Translations under genes and position numbers: made by a program | Assembly: GCA_022575985.1 (NCBI GenBank) | Contig: JAKSXM010000371.1 | Location: 1-64,000 of the forward strand | Direction of reading: 5' to 3' | DNA length: 64,000 nucleotides | Source: Anagrus nilaparvatae | Lineage: Eukaryota > Arthropoda > Insecta > Hymenoptera > Mymaridae | The notes under the pieces: generated by a model | Told to the model about the DNA's origin: nothing | Databases searched by the model: none | The model's input: only the letters and a program-made list of their open reading frames with translations | In this document: piece by piece, positions 29,225-40,400 of the stretch | Position numbering within the stretch: the stretch's first letter is position 1 | How the letters are laid out: every line of letters starts with the position of its first letter

Positions 29225-29350
29225 CTAGGTTACATGAGCGGTAAATTTTAAAATTTATAAAATTTATAGAAATGGGATAATTAATTGCGCATGCGCAATG
29301 ATTACTCACGCCATCTAGGTTAGATGAGCGGTAAATTTTAAAAAAATTTT
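29219..29350. repeat. Duplicated promoter/leader segment around an NRF-1-type palindrome
   Basis: GCCATCTAGGTTA-ATGAGCGGTAAATTTTA occurs at 29220-29250 and again at about 29310-29340, 90 bp apart. The repeat includes the start codon and initiator region of the 58-codon gene. TTGCGCATGCGCAA, a perfect palindrome with an NRF-1 consensus core, lies between them at 29285-29298. Confidence 0.65.
29232..29268 (-). promoter_or_regulatory. TATA plus initiator for the 58-codon gene
   Basis: Minus-strand TATAAATT (T at 29268) lies 33 bp from the A of CTCATGT (29235), then ATG at 29224. A second TATAAATT lies at 29252-29259. Confidence 0.5.
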
Positions 29351-29713
29351 ATAAGATTAGTTGTGTACAATAATAAATTAAATTTATATGATTCATGAAA
29401 AATGGTTTAAAAAAAAATATATTATTTTAATTTTTTAATTTATTATTTATGCAAGGAAACTAGAAAATTAACAAGATAATTTATTTAAATTGTTTTTATT
29501 TAATTTTTAAGTATATTATTTTTATATTACAAAAATATACAATTTATGTACAAAAATTTGTTAATATCTTAAATTATTACAAAATTTTCTTAAAAACAAC
29601 TTAAATTTTTATATTTTATTATTATTATATACTACAATTAAAAAATGTATAAAAATTATTTTATAAACTTCTTATAAACTACTTACAAATAAATATAAAA
29701 AACTCAACGAAAT
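29351..29713. other. Non-coding spacer in the right-end cluster
   Basis: Very AT-rich, with long A and T runs and several AATAAA-like strings suited to the 3' end of the zinc-binding gene. No open frame or structured element seen. The same in copy A at 1393-1755. Confidence 0.6.
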
Positions 29714-31441
29714 TTACAAATTTTCGGAGCTTTCATACAGGTCACCCTGCAAAAGCTCCTGCTCATGTCGCATGAATGTCATGCAACATGGTAGGCATTT
29801 ATTAATTTGTGTAATTTTAAACGGGGATGTGTTACACGTAGGACAAGTTACTTTGTATCTTGCCTCACAGGCCTCCCGTCTTCCTATCACGTGTACCGAT
29901 TTAAGACTGTACCGTGATAAGTTATTCATTTCATTTAGAAACTCGTACTCACATGTAACACATCTCCAATATAAATTACAATCCGAGATGTAAAACATCC
30001 CGGTCACGTGAGAAAATGTCATGTAGAGTTCATTTTCCTCCTTCCTAATTTTTCCCCCACAGCGAATGAAATTGTGATGTAGAAATCTAAAATTTCCTAG
30101 CCTTAGCTGCTCGTTAGCATCGAGCAGCTCGAGGCTAGACTCCCAAAAACCCTTTGTCGGTCTTTTGGGAGCTAAAGGAGGTTTTGACATGACTCTTCTT
30201 TTTTTCAGCAGGCTATTATTATCTTCCTAAAAAAAAAAAAGAACAATGTTTAATGTATTATTTAAGAAAAAAAATTTGTTGCATCCAATTATATAAAAAT
30301 AAAATAATGTATACCTCTTGGTTTTGCCACGCGCTGTAGCTTGTACTTGGAGATTCTGAAAAACAAAATTAAAAAAATATAAATATAATATTTCAACAAA
30401 AAAAGTAACTATAACGAAAGATTAAAAAATTATAACGTACCATCGATAACTAATTTTCCATCGGTATCACTTCCATCCGAAACATTTTCGTCTGCAACAT
30501 TTTCTTCCGTATCACTTATTGTGATACATTCAATTTCACCTGTAAAACAGACAAAAATTTATTTAATTATTTGTTAAATTTGATGGTTAAAAATAAAATA
30601 AAGAAAGCATTGATTACCTTTTTCTTTTATATTTATCCTCGCAACATCAACCTGCCCGTTAGATGCTGTAAAAAAAAAATAAAATGTTAGTTAAAAATAA
30701 GTATAATTCAATATATATTTAATAAATATCTTTTTACTTACAATTAAGACTCGCTATCCCATTTACCCAACACACCGGTTGCACCAGACATAGATCATTT
30801 TTACGTTTTGATGTTCCTAATAAAAAAACAAATACCATGAAATATTTACAAAATTTAATTAATTTATTATTTAAAATTAACTTAATTTTTTTACTTTAAC
30901 AATAATCAGTTATTTATTATATAAAAGTTAAAAACAATTCAAAAAAAGTACAGACTTAAAGTTTTAAACTTAACTTATATCGATAAAGAAGAATTTTTTA
31001 AAAAAAATTTTTTCATGACTTGTGTAGATAAAGAAGAATTTTTTAGAAAATTTTTTTTCATAACTTATGCGGGTAAAGAAGAATACATTGAAAACATTTT
31101 TTTCTTGACTTATGTCGATAAAGATAAATACTTTTAAAAAATAAAAATAATTTAAAAGTATTCATCATTATCGATATGAGTTAAGAAAAAAACTTTTTTT
31201 TCAAATTATTTTTCTTTATCGATAAGAAAAAAAAAAGCTTTTATGTTTTTAAAGTAAGCATGGTGCAGAAAAATTAAATAAGAGTAAAAATAACAACATA
31301 AACTTGTCAAGCATTGTTAAAAGTAAAAAAAGAAAATAGAAAATTATTATATTATAATTAAGTGAGATTGCGTATAAAATCAGAGTAAAATGTTGAAATT
31401 TACATACCTGAGTGATTGTTTACCACTTGCTTTCCGCTCAT
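29714..31441 (-). CDS. Six-exon nuclear zinc-binding protein of unknown function
   Basis: Exons 31408-31441, 30742-30816, 30618-30665, 30441-30539, 30315-30355 and 29714-30226 give 269 residues. All introns have GT/AG ends with T-rich acceptors, the first four junctions are phase 1 and the last phase 0, and the frame stays open through all five. The N-terminal 100 residues are Ser/Asp/Glu-rich. A basic K-K-R-R ... P-K-R-P cluster near residue 115 looks like a nuclear signal. The C-terminal half has C-x2-C pairs (C-V-T-C, C-P-T-C) and C-x2-C-C, typical of a zinc ribbon, with His residues between. It is open in both copies, so it is probably used. I do not recognise the family; a transcription or host-interaction role is possible. 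Confidence 0.8.
30968..31240. repeat. Degenerate tandem repeat in intron 1 of the zinc-binding gene
   Basis: Three to four imperfect copies of a roughly 55-60-bp unit with ACTTAT and GATAAAGAAGAAT, followed by partly inverted copies. The host intron is 591 bp (30817-31407), far longer than the other introns of the element (about 63-101 bp where measured). Confidence 0.6.
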
Positions 31442-32070
31442 TTTTTACACAATTTTTTTTTTTAAACTTTTTAAAAATTAGTATTATAATTAATTAAAAA
31501 TTTAATTTATTCTAATATTTTTTGGTTTTAGAAACGAACACTTTCAGGGCTAATCTCAAACTAATGAAATTTCTTTCACTTGATCCAAAATAAAAAAAGG
31601 TCATGTTTATAGTTTAATTTTTTTTTGATAACATTATTGCCAATGATCAAAAATAAACAGGTCCGGAAATTTAGCTTAGATTTCATAAAAAAAGGGTCTA
31701 CAGCTATGTCATACATATTTTATTATAATTTTTTTTAAATCGCTTTTCTATAAGTTAATCACGTTTTGTTTACATATATACTAGACATATGATACCTTAT
31801 AATATACATTCAATTATGCCGCTTTAAATTTATTTATTCTCGAAAAAAAAAAAAAATTTTTTATATTTTACTTTACTCATATATCTTTTTTTTTCTATAT
31901 ATTTAGTCATATTACTCTATAGAATTTCAACATACATTATAAAAAAATTTTTTTCTAATTTAGGGTTTAAAAAATGTGATCACAGTTATACAAATTGGAA
32001 TAGCGTTAAAAAATGTGTAATAAAAAAATATAACTCCCATATCAACTGCATAACCTTATTAAATATGTAT

Positions 32071-32101
<31 letters not shown>

Positions 32102-32255
32102 GGTTTATATGCACACATTTACAATTTAGTACAATTGCATCATATATGTTAAAAATAAATTTAAAAAATAGGGAGTGCGTGTGTGTAGGCGGTGGGTGGG
32201 TGGGTGATGGAAGGGGGGGGTATGAAGTTGCATATAAACATACATGCACTTAAAT
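31442..32255. other. Right subterminal non-coding region
   Basis: AT-rich, without a supported gene. Near the end it holds the (GCAC)n tract (32071-32101) and a G-rich stretch with GGGTGGGTGGGTG and a G8 run (about 32190-32220). Frames across these are compositional. Confidence 0.7.
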
Positions 32256-32333
32256 CTCATTACCCCCCACCATGACTCCCTCTATCCCCACCCCAAATGT
32301 GCGTAAAACGTACTTTGTTCTCCTAATCTGAAG
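32256..32333 (-). repeat. Right terminal inverted repeat and target duplication of copy B
   Basis: Reverse complement of 13439-13509 apart from a C-run length difference and the terminal dinucleotide (AT, where copy A has CT). CTGAAG at 32328-32333 repeats 13433-13438. Confidence 0.93.
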
Positions 32334-35300
32334 GGCCGTATTTGTTTAAGTTTTTCTCTACGTAGAATATTCTCTCATTATTAGTAAAATAGGTTTATAA
32401 AAATTTTAACCTATTCAAATGGTTCCATGCAAGTGGATCCAACGTTTATAAAAATACAATATTTGTGATACCTATTTAAATTTTTATATCTTGTTTTTTT
32501 ATTTCTCAGGCCTTTTGGACTGTATTTGTTAAGGTTTTTCTCTATTTTACATATTTTTTCATTATAAGTAAACGTGTTTTATAAAAATTTTAACCTATTC
32601 AAATGGTTTCATGAAAGTGGATCCACCTTTTCTAAATATACAATAATTTTAATACTTATTTAATTTATTTATATCTTGTTTTTTAATTACGCTGGCCTGA
32701 AGGGCCATATTTGTTTAAGTTTTTCTCTACGTAGAATATTCTCTCATTATTTGTAAACTGGGTTTATAAAAATTTTAACCAATTCAAATGGTTTTATGCA
32801 AGTAGATCCAACTTTTATAAAAATACAATAATTTTGATACCTAATTAAATTTTTTATATCTTGTTTTTTTATTTCTCAGGCCTTTTGGACTGTATTTGTT
32901 TAGGTTTTTCTCTATTTTACATATTTTTTCATTATAAGTAAACTTGTTTTATAAAAATTCTAACCTATTCAAATGGTTTCATGAAAGTGAATCCACCTTA
33001 TCTAAATATACATTAATTTTAATACTTATTTAATTTATTTATATCTTGTTTTTTAATTACGCTGGCCTCAAGGGCCATATTTGTTTAAGTTTTTCTCTAC
33101 GTAGAATATTCTCTCATTATTTGTAAACTGGGTTTATAAAAATTTTAACCAATTCAAATGGTTTTATGCAAGTAGATCCAACTTTTATAAAAATACAATA
33201 ATTTTGATACCTAATTAAATTTTTTATATCTTGTTTTTTTATTTCTCAGGCCTTTTGGACTGTATTTGTTTAGGTTTTTCTCTATTTCACATATTTTTTC
33301 ATTATAAGTAAACTTGTTTTATAAAAATTTTAACCTATTCAAATGGTTTCATGAAAGTGGATCCACCTTTTCTAAATATACAATAATTTTAATACTTATT
33401 TAATTTATTTATATCTTGTTTTTTAATTACGCTGGCCTGGTGGGCCGTATTTGTTTTAGTTTTCCTCTACATAGAATATTCTCTTATTATTAGTAAACTT
33501 GGTTTATAAAAATTTTAACCAATTCAAATGGTTTCAAGCAAGTAGATCCAATGTTTATAAAAATACAATAATTTTGATACCTTTTTAAATTTTTTATATT
33601 ATGTTTTTTTATTTCTCAGGCCTTTTGGACTGTATTTGTTTAAGTTTTTCTCTATTTTATATATTTTTCTATTATAAGTAAACTTGGTTTATAAGAATTT
33701 TAACCAATTCAAATGGTTTCATGAAAGTGGATCCACCTTTTCTAAATATACAATAATTTTAATACTTTTTTAATTTATTTATATCTTGTTTTTTAATTAC
33801 GCTGGCCTGAAGGGCCGTATTTCTTTTAGTTTTCCTCTACGTAGAATATTCTCTTATTATTAGTAAACTTGGTTTATAAAAATTTTAACCAATTCAAATG
33901 GTTTCATGCAAGTAGATCCAAAGATTCTAAAAATACAATATTTTTGATACCTATTTAAATTTTTATATCTTGTTTTTTTATTTCTCAGGCCTTTTGGACT
34001 GTATTTGTTAAGGTTTTTCTCTATTTTACATATTTTTTCATTATAAGTAAACGTGTTTTATAAAAATTTTAACCTATTCAAATGGTTTCATGAAAGTGGA
34101 TCCACCTTTTCTAAATATACAATAATTTTAATACTTATTTAATTTATTTATATCTTATTTTTTAATTACGCTGGCCTTAAGGGCCGTATTTGTTTAAGTT
34201 TTTCTCTACGTAGAATATTCTCTCATTATTAGTAAAATTGGTTTATAAAAATTTTAACCAATTCAAATGGTTTTATGCAAGTAGATCCAACGTTTATAAA
34301 AATACAATAATTTTGATACCTAATTAAATTTTTTATAACTTGTTTTTTTATTTCTCAGGCCTTTTTGACTGTATTTGTTTAGGTTTTTCTCTATTTTACA
34401 TATTTTTTCATTATAAGTAAACTTGTTTTATAAAAATTTTAAACTATTCAAATGGTTTCATGCAAGTGGATCCAACGTTTATAAAAATACAATAATTTTG
34501 ATACCTATTTAAATTTTTTATATAATGTTTTTTTATTTCTCAGGCCTTTTGGACTGTATTTGTTTAAGTTTTTCTCTATTTTATATATTTTTCTATTATA
34601 AGTAAACTTGCTTTATAAGAATTTTAACCAATTCAAATGGTTTCATAAAAGTGGATCCACCTTTTCTAAATATACAATAATTTTAATACTTATTTAATTT
34701 ATTTATATCTTGTTTTTTAATTACGCTGGCCTGAAGGGCCGTATTGGTTTATGTTTTCCTCTACGTAGAATATTCTCTCATTATTTGTAAACTGGGTTTA
34801 TAAAAATTTTAACCAATTCAAATTTTTTTATGCAAGTAGATCCAACTTTTATAAAAATACAATAATTTTGATACCTAATTAAATTTTTTATATCTTGTTT
34901 TTTTAATTCTCAGGCCTTTTGGACTGTATTTGTTTAGGTTTTTCTCTATTTCACATATTTTTTCATTATAAGTAAACTAGTTTTATAAAAATTTTAACCT
35001 ATTCAAATGGTTTCATGCAAGTGGATCCAACGTTTATAAAAATACAATAATTTTGATACCTATTTAAATTTTTTATATTATGTTTTTTTATTTCTCAGGC
35101 CTTTTGGACTGTATTTGTTTAAGTTTTTCTCTATTTTATATATTTTTCTATTATAAATAAACTTGGTTTATAAGAATTTTAACCAATTCAAATGGTTTCA
35201 TGAAAGTGGATCCACCTTTTCTAAATATACAATAATTTTAATACTTATTTAGTTTATTTATATCTTGTTTTTTAATTACGCTGGCCTGGTGGGCCGTATT

Positions 35301-37499
35301 TGTTTTAGTTTTCCTCTACATAGAATATTCTCTTATTATTAGTAAACTTGGTTTATAAAAATTTTAACCAATTCAAATGGTTTCATGCAAGTAGATCCAA
35401 AGATTCTAAAAATACAATATTTCTGATACCTATTTAAATTTTTATATCTTGTTTTTTTATTTCTCAGGCCTTTTGGACTGTATTGGTTTAAGTTTTTCTC
35501 TATTTTACATATTTTTTCATTATAAGTAAACTTGTTTTATAAAAATTTTAACCTAATCAAATGGTTTCATGAAAGTGAATCCACCTTATCTAAATATACA
35601 TTAATTTTAATACTTATTTAATTTATTTATATCTTGTTTTTTAATTACGCTGGCCTCAAGGGCCATATTTGTTTAAGTTTTTCTATACGTAGAATATTCT
35701 CTCATTATTTGTAAACTGGGTTTATAAAAATTTTAACCAATTCAAATGGTTTTATGCAAGTAGATCCAACTTTTATAAAAATACAATAATTTTGATACCT
35801 AATTAAATTTTTTATATCTTGATTTTTTATTTCTCAGGCCTTTTGGACTGTATTTGTTTAGGTTTTTCTCTATTTCACATATTTTTTCATTATAAGTAAA
35901 CTTGTTTTATAAAAATTTTAACCTATTCAAATGGTTTCATGCAAGTGGATCCAACGTTTATAAAAATACAATAATTTTGATACCTATTTAAATTTTTTAT
36001 ATTATGTTTTTTTATTTCTCAGGCCTTTTGGACTGTATTTGTTTAAGTTTTTCTCTATTTTATATATTTTTCTTTTATATGTAAACTTGGTTTATAAGAA
36101 TTTTAACCAATTCAAATGGTTTCATGAAAGTGTATCCACCTTTACTAAATATACAATAATTTTAATACTTTTTTAATTTATTTATATCTTGTTTTTTAAT
36201 TACGCTGGCCTGAAGGGCCGTATTTGTTTTAGTTTTCCTCTATGTAGAATATTCTCTTATTATTAGTAAACTTGGTTTATAAAAATTTTAACCAATTCAA
36301 ATGGTTTCATGCAAGTAGATCCAAAGATTCTAAAAATACAATATTTTTGATACCTATTTAAATTTTTATATCTTGTTTTTTTATTTCTCAGGCTTTTTGG
36401 ACTGTATTTGTTAAGGTTTTTCTCTATTTTACATATTTTTTCATTATAAGTAAACTTGTTTTATAAAAATTTTAAGCTATTCAAATGGTTTCATGAAAGT
36501 GGATCCACCTTTTCTAAATATACAATAATTTTAATACTTATTTAATTTATTTATATCTTGTTTTTTAATTACGCTGGCCTGAAGGGCCGTATTTGTTTTA
36601 GTTTTCCTCTACGTAGAATATTCTCTTATTATTAGTAAACTTGGTTTATAAAAATTTTAACCAATTCAAATGGTTTCATGCAAGTAGATCCAAAGATTCT
36701 AAAAATACAATATTTTTGATACCTATTTAAATTTTTATATATTGTTTTTTTATTTCTCAGGCTTTTTGGACTGTATTTGTTAAGGTTTTTCTCTATTTTA
36801 CATATTTTTTCATTATAAGTAAACTTGTTTTATAAAAATTTTAACCTATTCAAATGGTTTCATGAAAGTGGATCCACCTTTTCTAAATATACAATAATTT
36901 TAATACTTATTTAATTTATTTATATCTTGTTTTTTAATTACGCTGGCCTCAAGGGCCATATTTGTTTAAGTTTTTCTCTACGTAGAATATTCTCTCATTA
37001 TTAGTAAACTGAGTTTATAAAAATTTTAACCAATTCAAATGGTTTCATGCAAGTAGATCCAACTTTTATAAAAATACAATAATTTTGATACCTAATTAAA
37101 TTTTTTATATCTTGTTTTTTTATTTCTCAGGCCTTTTGGACTGTATTTGTTTAGGTTTTTCTCTATTTCACATATTTTTTCATTATAAGTAAACTAGTTT
37201 TATAAAAATTTTAACCTATTCAAATGGTTTCATGCAAGTGGATCCAACGTTTATAAAAATACAATAATTTTGATACCTATTTAAATTTTTTATATTATGT
37301 TTTTTTATTTCTCAGGCCTTTTGGACTGTATTTGTTTAAGTTTTTCTCTATTTTATATATTTTTCTATTATAAGTAAACTTGGTTTATAAGAATTTTAAC
37401 CAATTCAAATGGTTTCATGAAAGTGGATCCACCTTTTCTAAATATACAATAATTTTAATACTTATTTAGTTTATTTATATCTTGTTTTTTAATTACGCT

Positions 37500-40400
37500 G
37501 GCCTGGTGGGCCGTATTTGTTTTAGTTTTCCTCTACATAGAATATTCTCTTATTATTAGTAAACTTGGTTTATAAAAATTTTAACCAATTCAAATGGTTT
37601 CATGCAAGTAGATCCAAAGATTCTAAAAATACAATATTTTTGATACCTATTTAAATTTTTATATCTTGTTTTTTTATTTCTCAGGCCTTTTGGACTGTAT
37701 TGGTTTAAGTTTTTCTCTATTTTACATATTTTTTCATTATAAGTAAACTTGTTTTATAAAAATTTTAACCTATTCAAATGGTTTCATGAAAGTGAATCCA
37801 CCTTATCTAAATATACATTAATTTTAATACTTATTTAATTTATTTATATCTTGTTTTTTAATTACGCTGGCCTCAAGGGCCATATTTGTTTAAGTTTTTC
37901 TCTACGTAGAATATTCTCTCATTATTTGTAAACTGGGTTTATAAAAATTTTAACCAATTCAAATGGTTTTATGCAAGTAGATCCAACTTTTATAAAAATA
38001 CAATAATTTTGATACCTAATTAAATTTTTTATATCTTGTTTTTTTATTTCTCAGGCCTTTTGGACTGTATTTGTTTAGGTTTTTCTCTATTTCACATATT
38101 TTTTCATTATAAGTAAACTTGTTTTATAAAAATTTTAACCTATTCAAATGGTTTCATGCAAGTGGATCCAACGTTTATAAAAATACAATAATTTTGATAC
38201 CTATTTAAATTTTTTATATTATGTTTTTTTATTTCTCAGGCCTTTTGGACTGTATTTGTTTAAGTTTTTCTCTATTTTATATATTTTTCTGTTATATGTA
38301 AACTTGGTTTATAAGAATTTTAACCAATTCAAATGGTTTCATGAAAGTGGATCCACCTTTACTAAATATACAATAATTTTAATACTTTTTTAATTTATTT
38401 ATATCTTGTTTTTTATTTACGCTGGCCTGAAGGGCCGTATTTGTTTTAGTTTTCCTCTACGTAGAATATTCTCTCATTATTAGTAAACTTGGTTTATAAA
38501 AATTTTAACCAATTCAAATGGTTTCATGCAAGTAGATCCAAAGATTCTAAAAATACAATATTTTTGATACCTATTTAAATTTTTATATCTTGTTTTTTTA
38601 TTTCTCAGGCTTTTTGGACTGTATTTGTTAAGGTTTTTCTCTATTTTACATATTTTTTCATTATAAGTAAACTTGTTTTATAAAAATTTTAAGCTATTCA
38701 AATGGTTTCATGAAAGTGGATCCACCTTTTCTAAGTATACAATAATTTTAATACTTATTTAATTTATTTATATCTTGTTTTTTAATTACGCTGGCCTGAA
38801 GGGCCGTATTTGTTTTAGTTTTCCTCTACGTAGAATATTCTCTTATTATTAGTAAACTTGGTTTATAAAAATTTTAACCAATTCAAATGGTTTCATGCAA
38901 GTAGATCCAAAGATTCTAAAAATACAATATTTTTGATACCTATTTAAATTTTTATATATTGTTTTTTTATTTCTCAGGCTTTTTGGACTATATTTGTTAA
39001 GGTTTTTCTCTATTTTACATATTTTTTCATTATAAGTAAACTTGTTTTATAAAAATTTTAACCTATTCAAATGGTTTTCATGAAAGTGGATCCACCTTTT
39101 CTAAATATACAATAATTTTAATACTTATTTAATTTATTTATATCTTGTTTTTTAATTACGCTGGCCTGAAGGGCCGTATTTGTTTAAGTTTTTCTCTACG
39201 TAGAATATTCTCTCATTATTAGTAAACTGAGTTTATAAAAATTTTAACCAATTCAAATGGTTTCATGCAAGTAGATCCAACTTTTATAAAAATACAATAA
39301 TTTTGATACCTAATTAAATTTTTTATATCTTGTTTTTTTATTTCTCAGGCCTTTTGGACTGTATTTGTTTAGGTTTTTCTCTATTTCACATATTTTTTCA
39401 TTATAAGTAAACTAGTTTTATAAAAATTTTAACCTATTCAAATGGTTTCATGCAAGTGGATCCAACGTTTATAAAAATACAATAATTTTGATACCTATTT
39501 AAATTTTTTATATTATGTTTTTTTATTTCTCAGGCCTTTTGGACTGTATTTGTTTAAGTTTTTCTCTATTTTATATATTTTTCTGTTATATGTAAACTTG
39601 GTTTATAAGAATTTTAACCAATTCAAATGGTTTCATGAAAGTGGATCCACCTTTACTAAATATACAATAATTTTAATACTTCTTTAATTTATTTATATCT
39701 TGTTTTTTAATTACGCTGGCCTGAAGGGCCGTATTTGTTTTAGTTTTCCTCTATGTAGAATATTCTCTTATTATTAGTAAACTTGGTTTATAAAAATTTT
39801 AACCAATTCAAATGGTTTCATGCAAGTAGATCCAAAGATTCTAAAAATACAATATTTTTGATACCTATTTAAATTTTTATATCTTGTTTTTTTTATTTCT
39901 CAGGCTTTTTGGACTGTATTTGTTAAGGTTTTTCTCTATTTTACATATTTTTTCATTATAAGTAAACTTGTTTTATAAAAATTTTAAGCTATTCAAATGG
40001 TTTCATGAAAGTGGATCCACCTTTTCTATATATACAATAATTTTAATACTTATTTAATTTATTTATATCTTGTTTTTTAATTACGCTGGCCTGAAGGGCC
40101 GTATTTGTTTTAGTTTTCCTCTACGTAGAATATTCTCTTATTATTAGTAAACTTGGTTTATAAAAATTTTAACCAATTCAAATGGTTTCATGCAAGTAGA
40201 TCCAAAGATTCTAAAAATACAATATTTTTGATACCTATTTAAATTTTTATATTTTGTTTTTTTATTTCTCAGGCTTTTTGGACTGTATTTGTTAAGGTTT
40301 TTCTCTATTTTACATATTTTTTCATTATAAGTAAACTTGTTTTATAAAAATTTTAACCTATTCAAATGGTTTCATGAAAGTGGATCCACCTTTTCTAAAT

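Larger units (their letters stand above)
13439..32327. mobile_element. Complete Polinton/Maverick element (copy B), 18,889 bp
   Basis: Bounded by 72-bp terminal inverted repeats starting AG and flanked by the 6-bp direct duplication CTGAAG (13433-13438 and 32328-32333) inside a satellite monomer that reads CCTGAAGGGCC when uninterrupted. Length, termini and 6-bp duplication fit the Polinton class. The content also fits: protein-primed family B polymerase, retroviral-type integrase, FtsK/HerA packaging ATPase, adenovirus-type protease, and jelly-roll major and minor capsid proteins. The right terminal dinucleotide is AT instead of CT. Confidence 0.97.

Noticed and set aside
4301..32333. Two independent Polinton insertions at a preferred satellite site
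   Set aside because: The satellites right of both copies share rare private variants and align for kilobases, and the elements are nearly identical. Duplication of one insertion explains this better.
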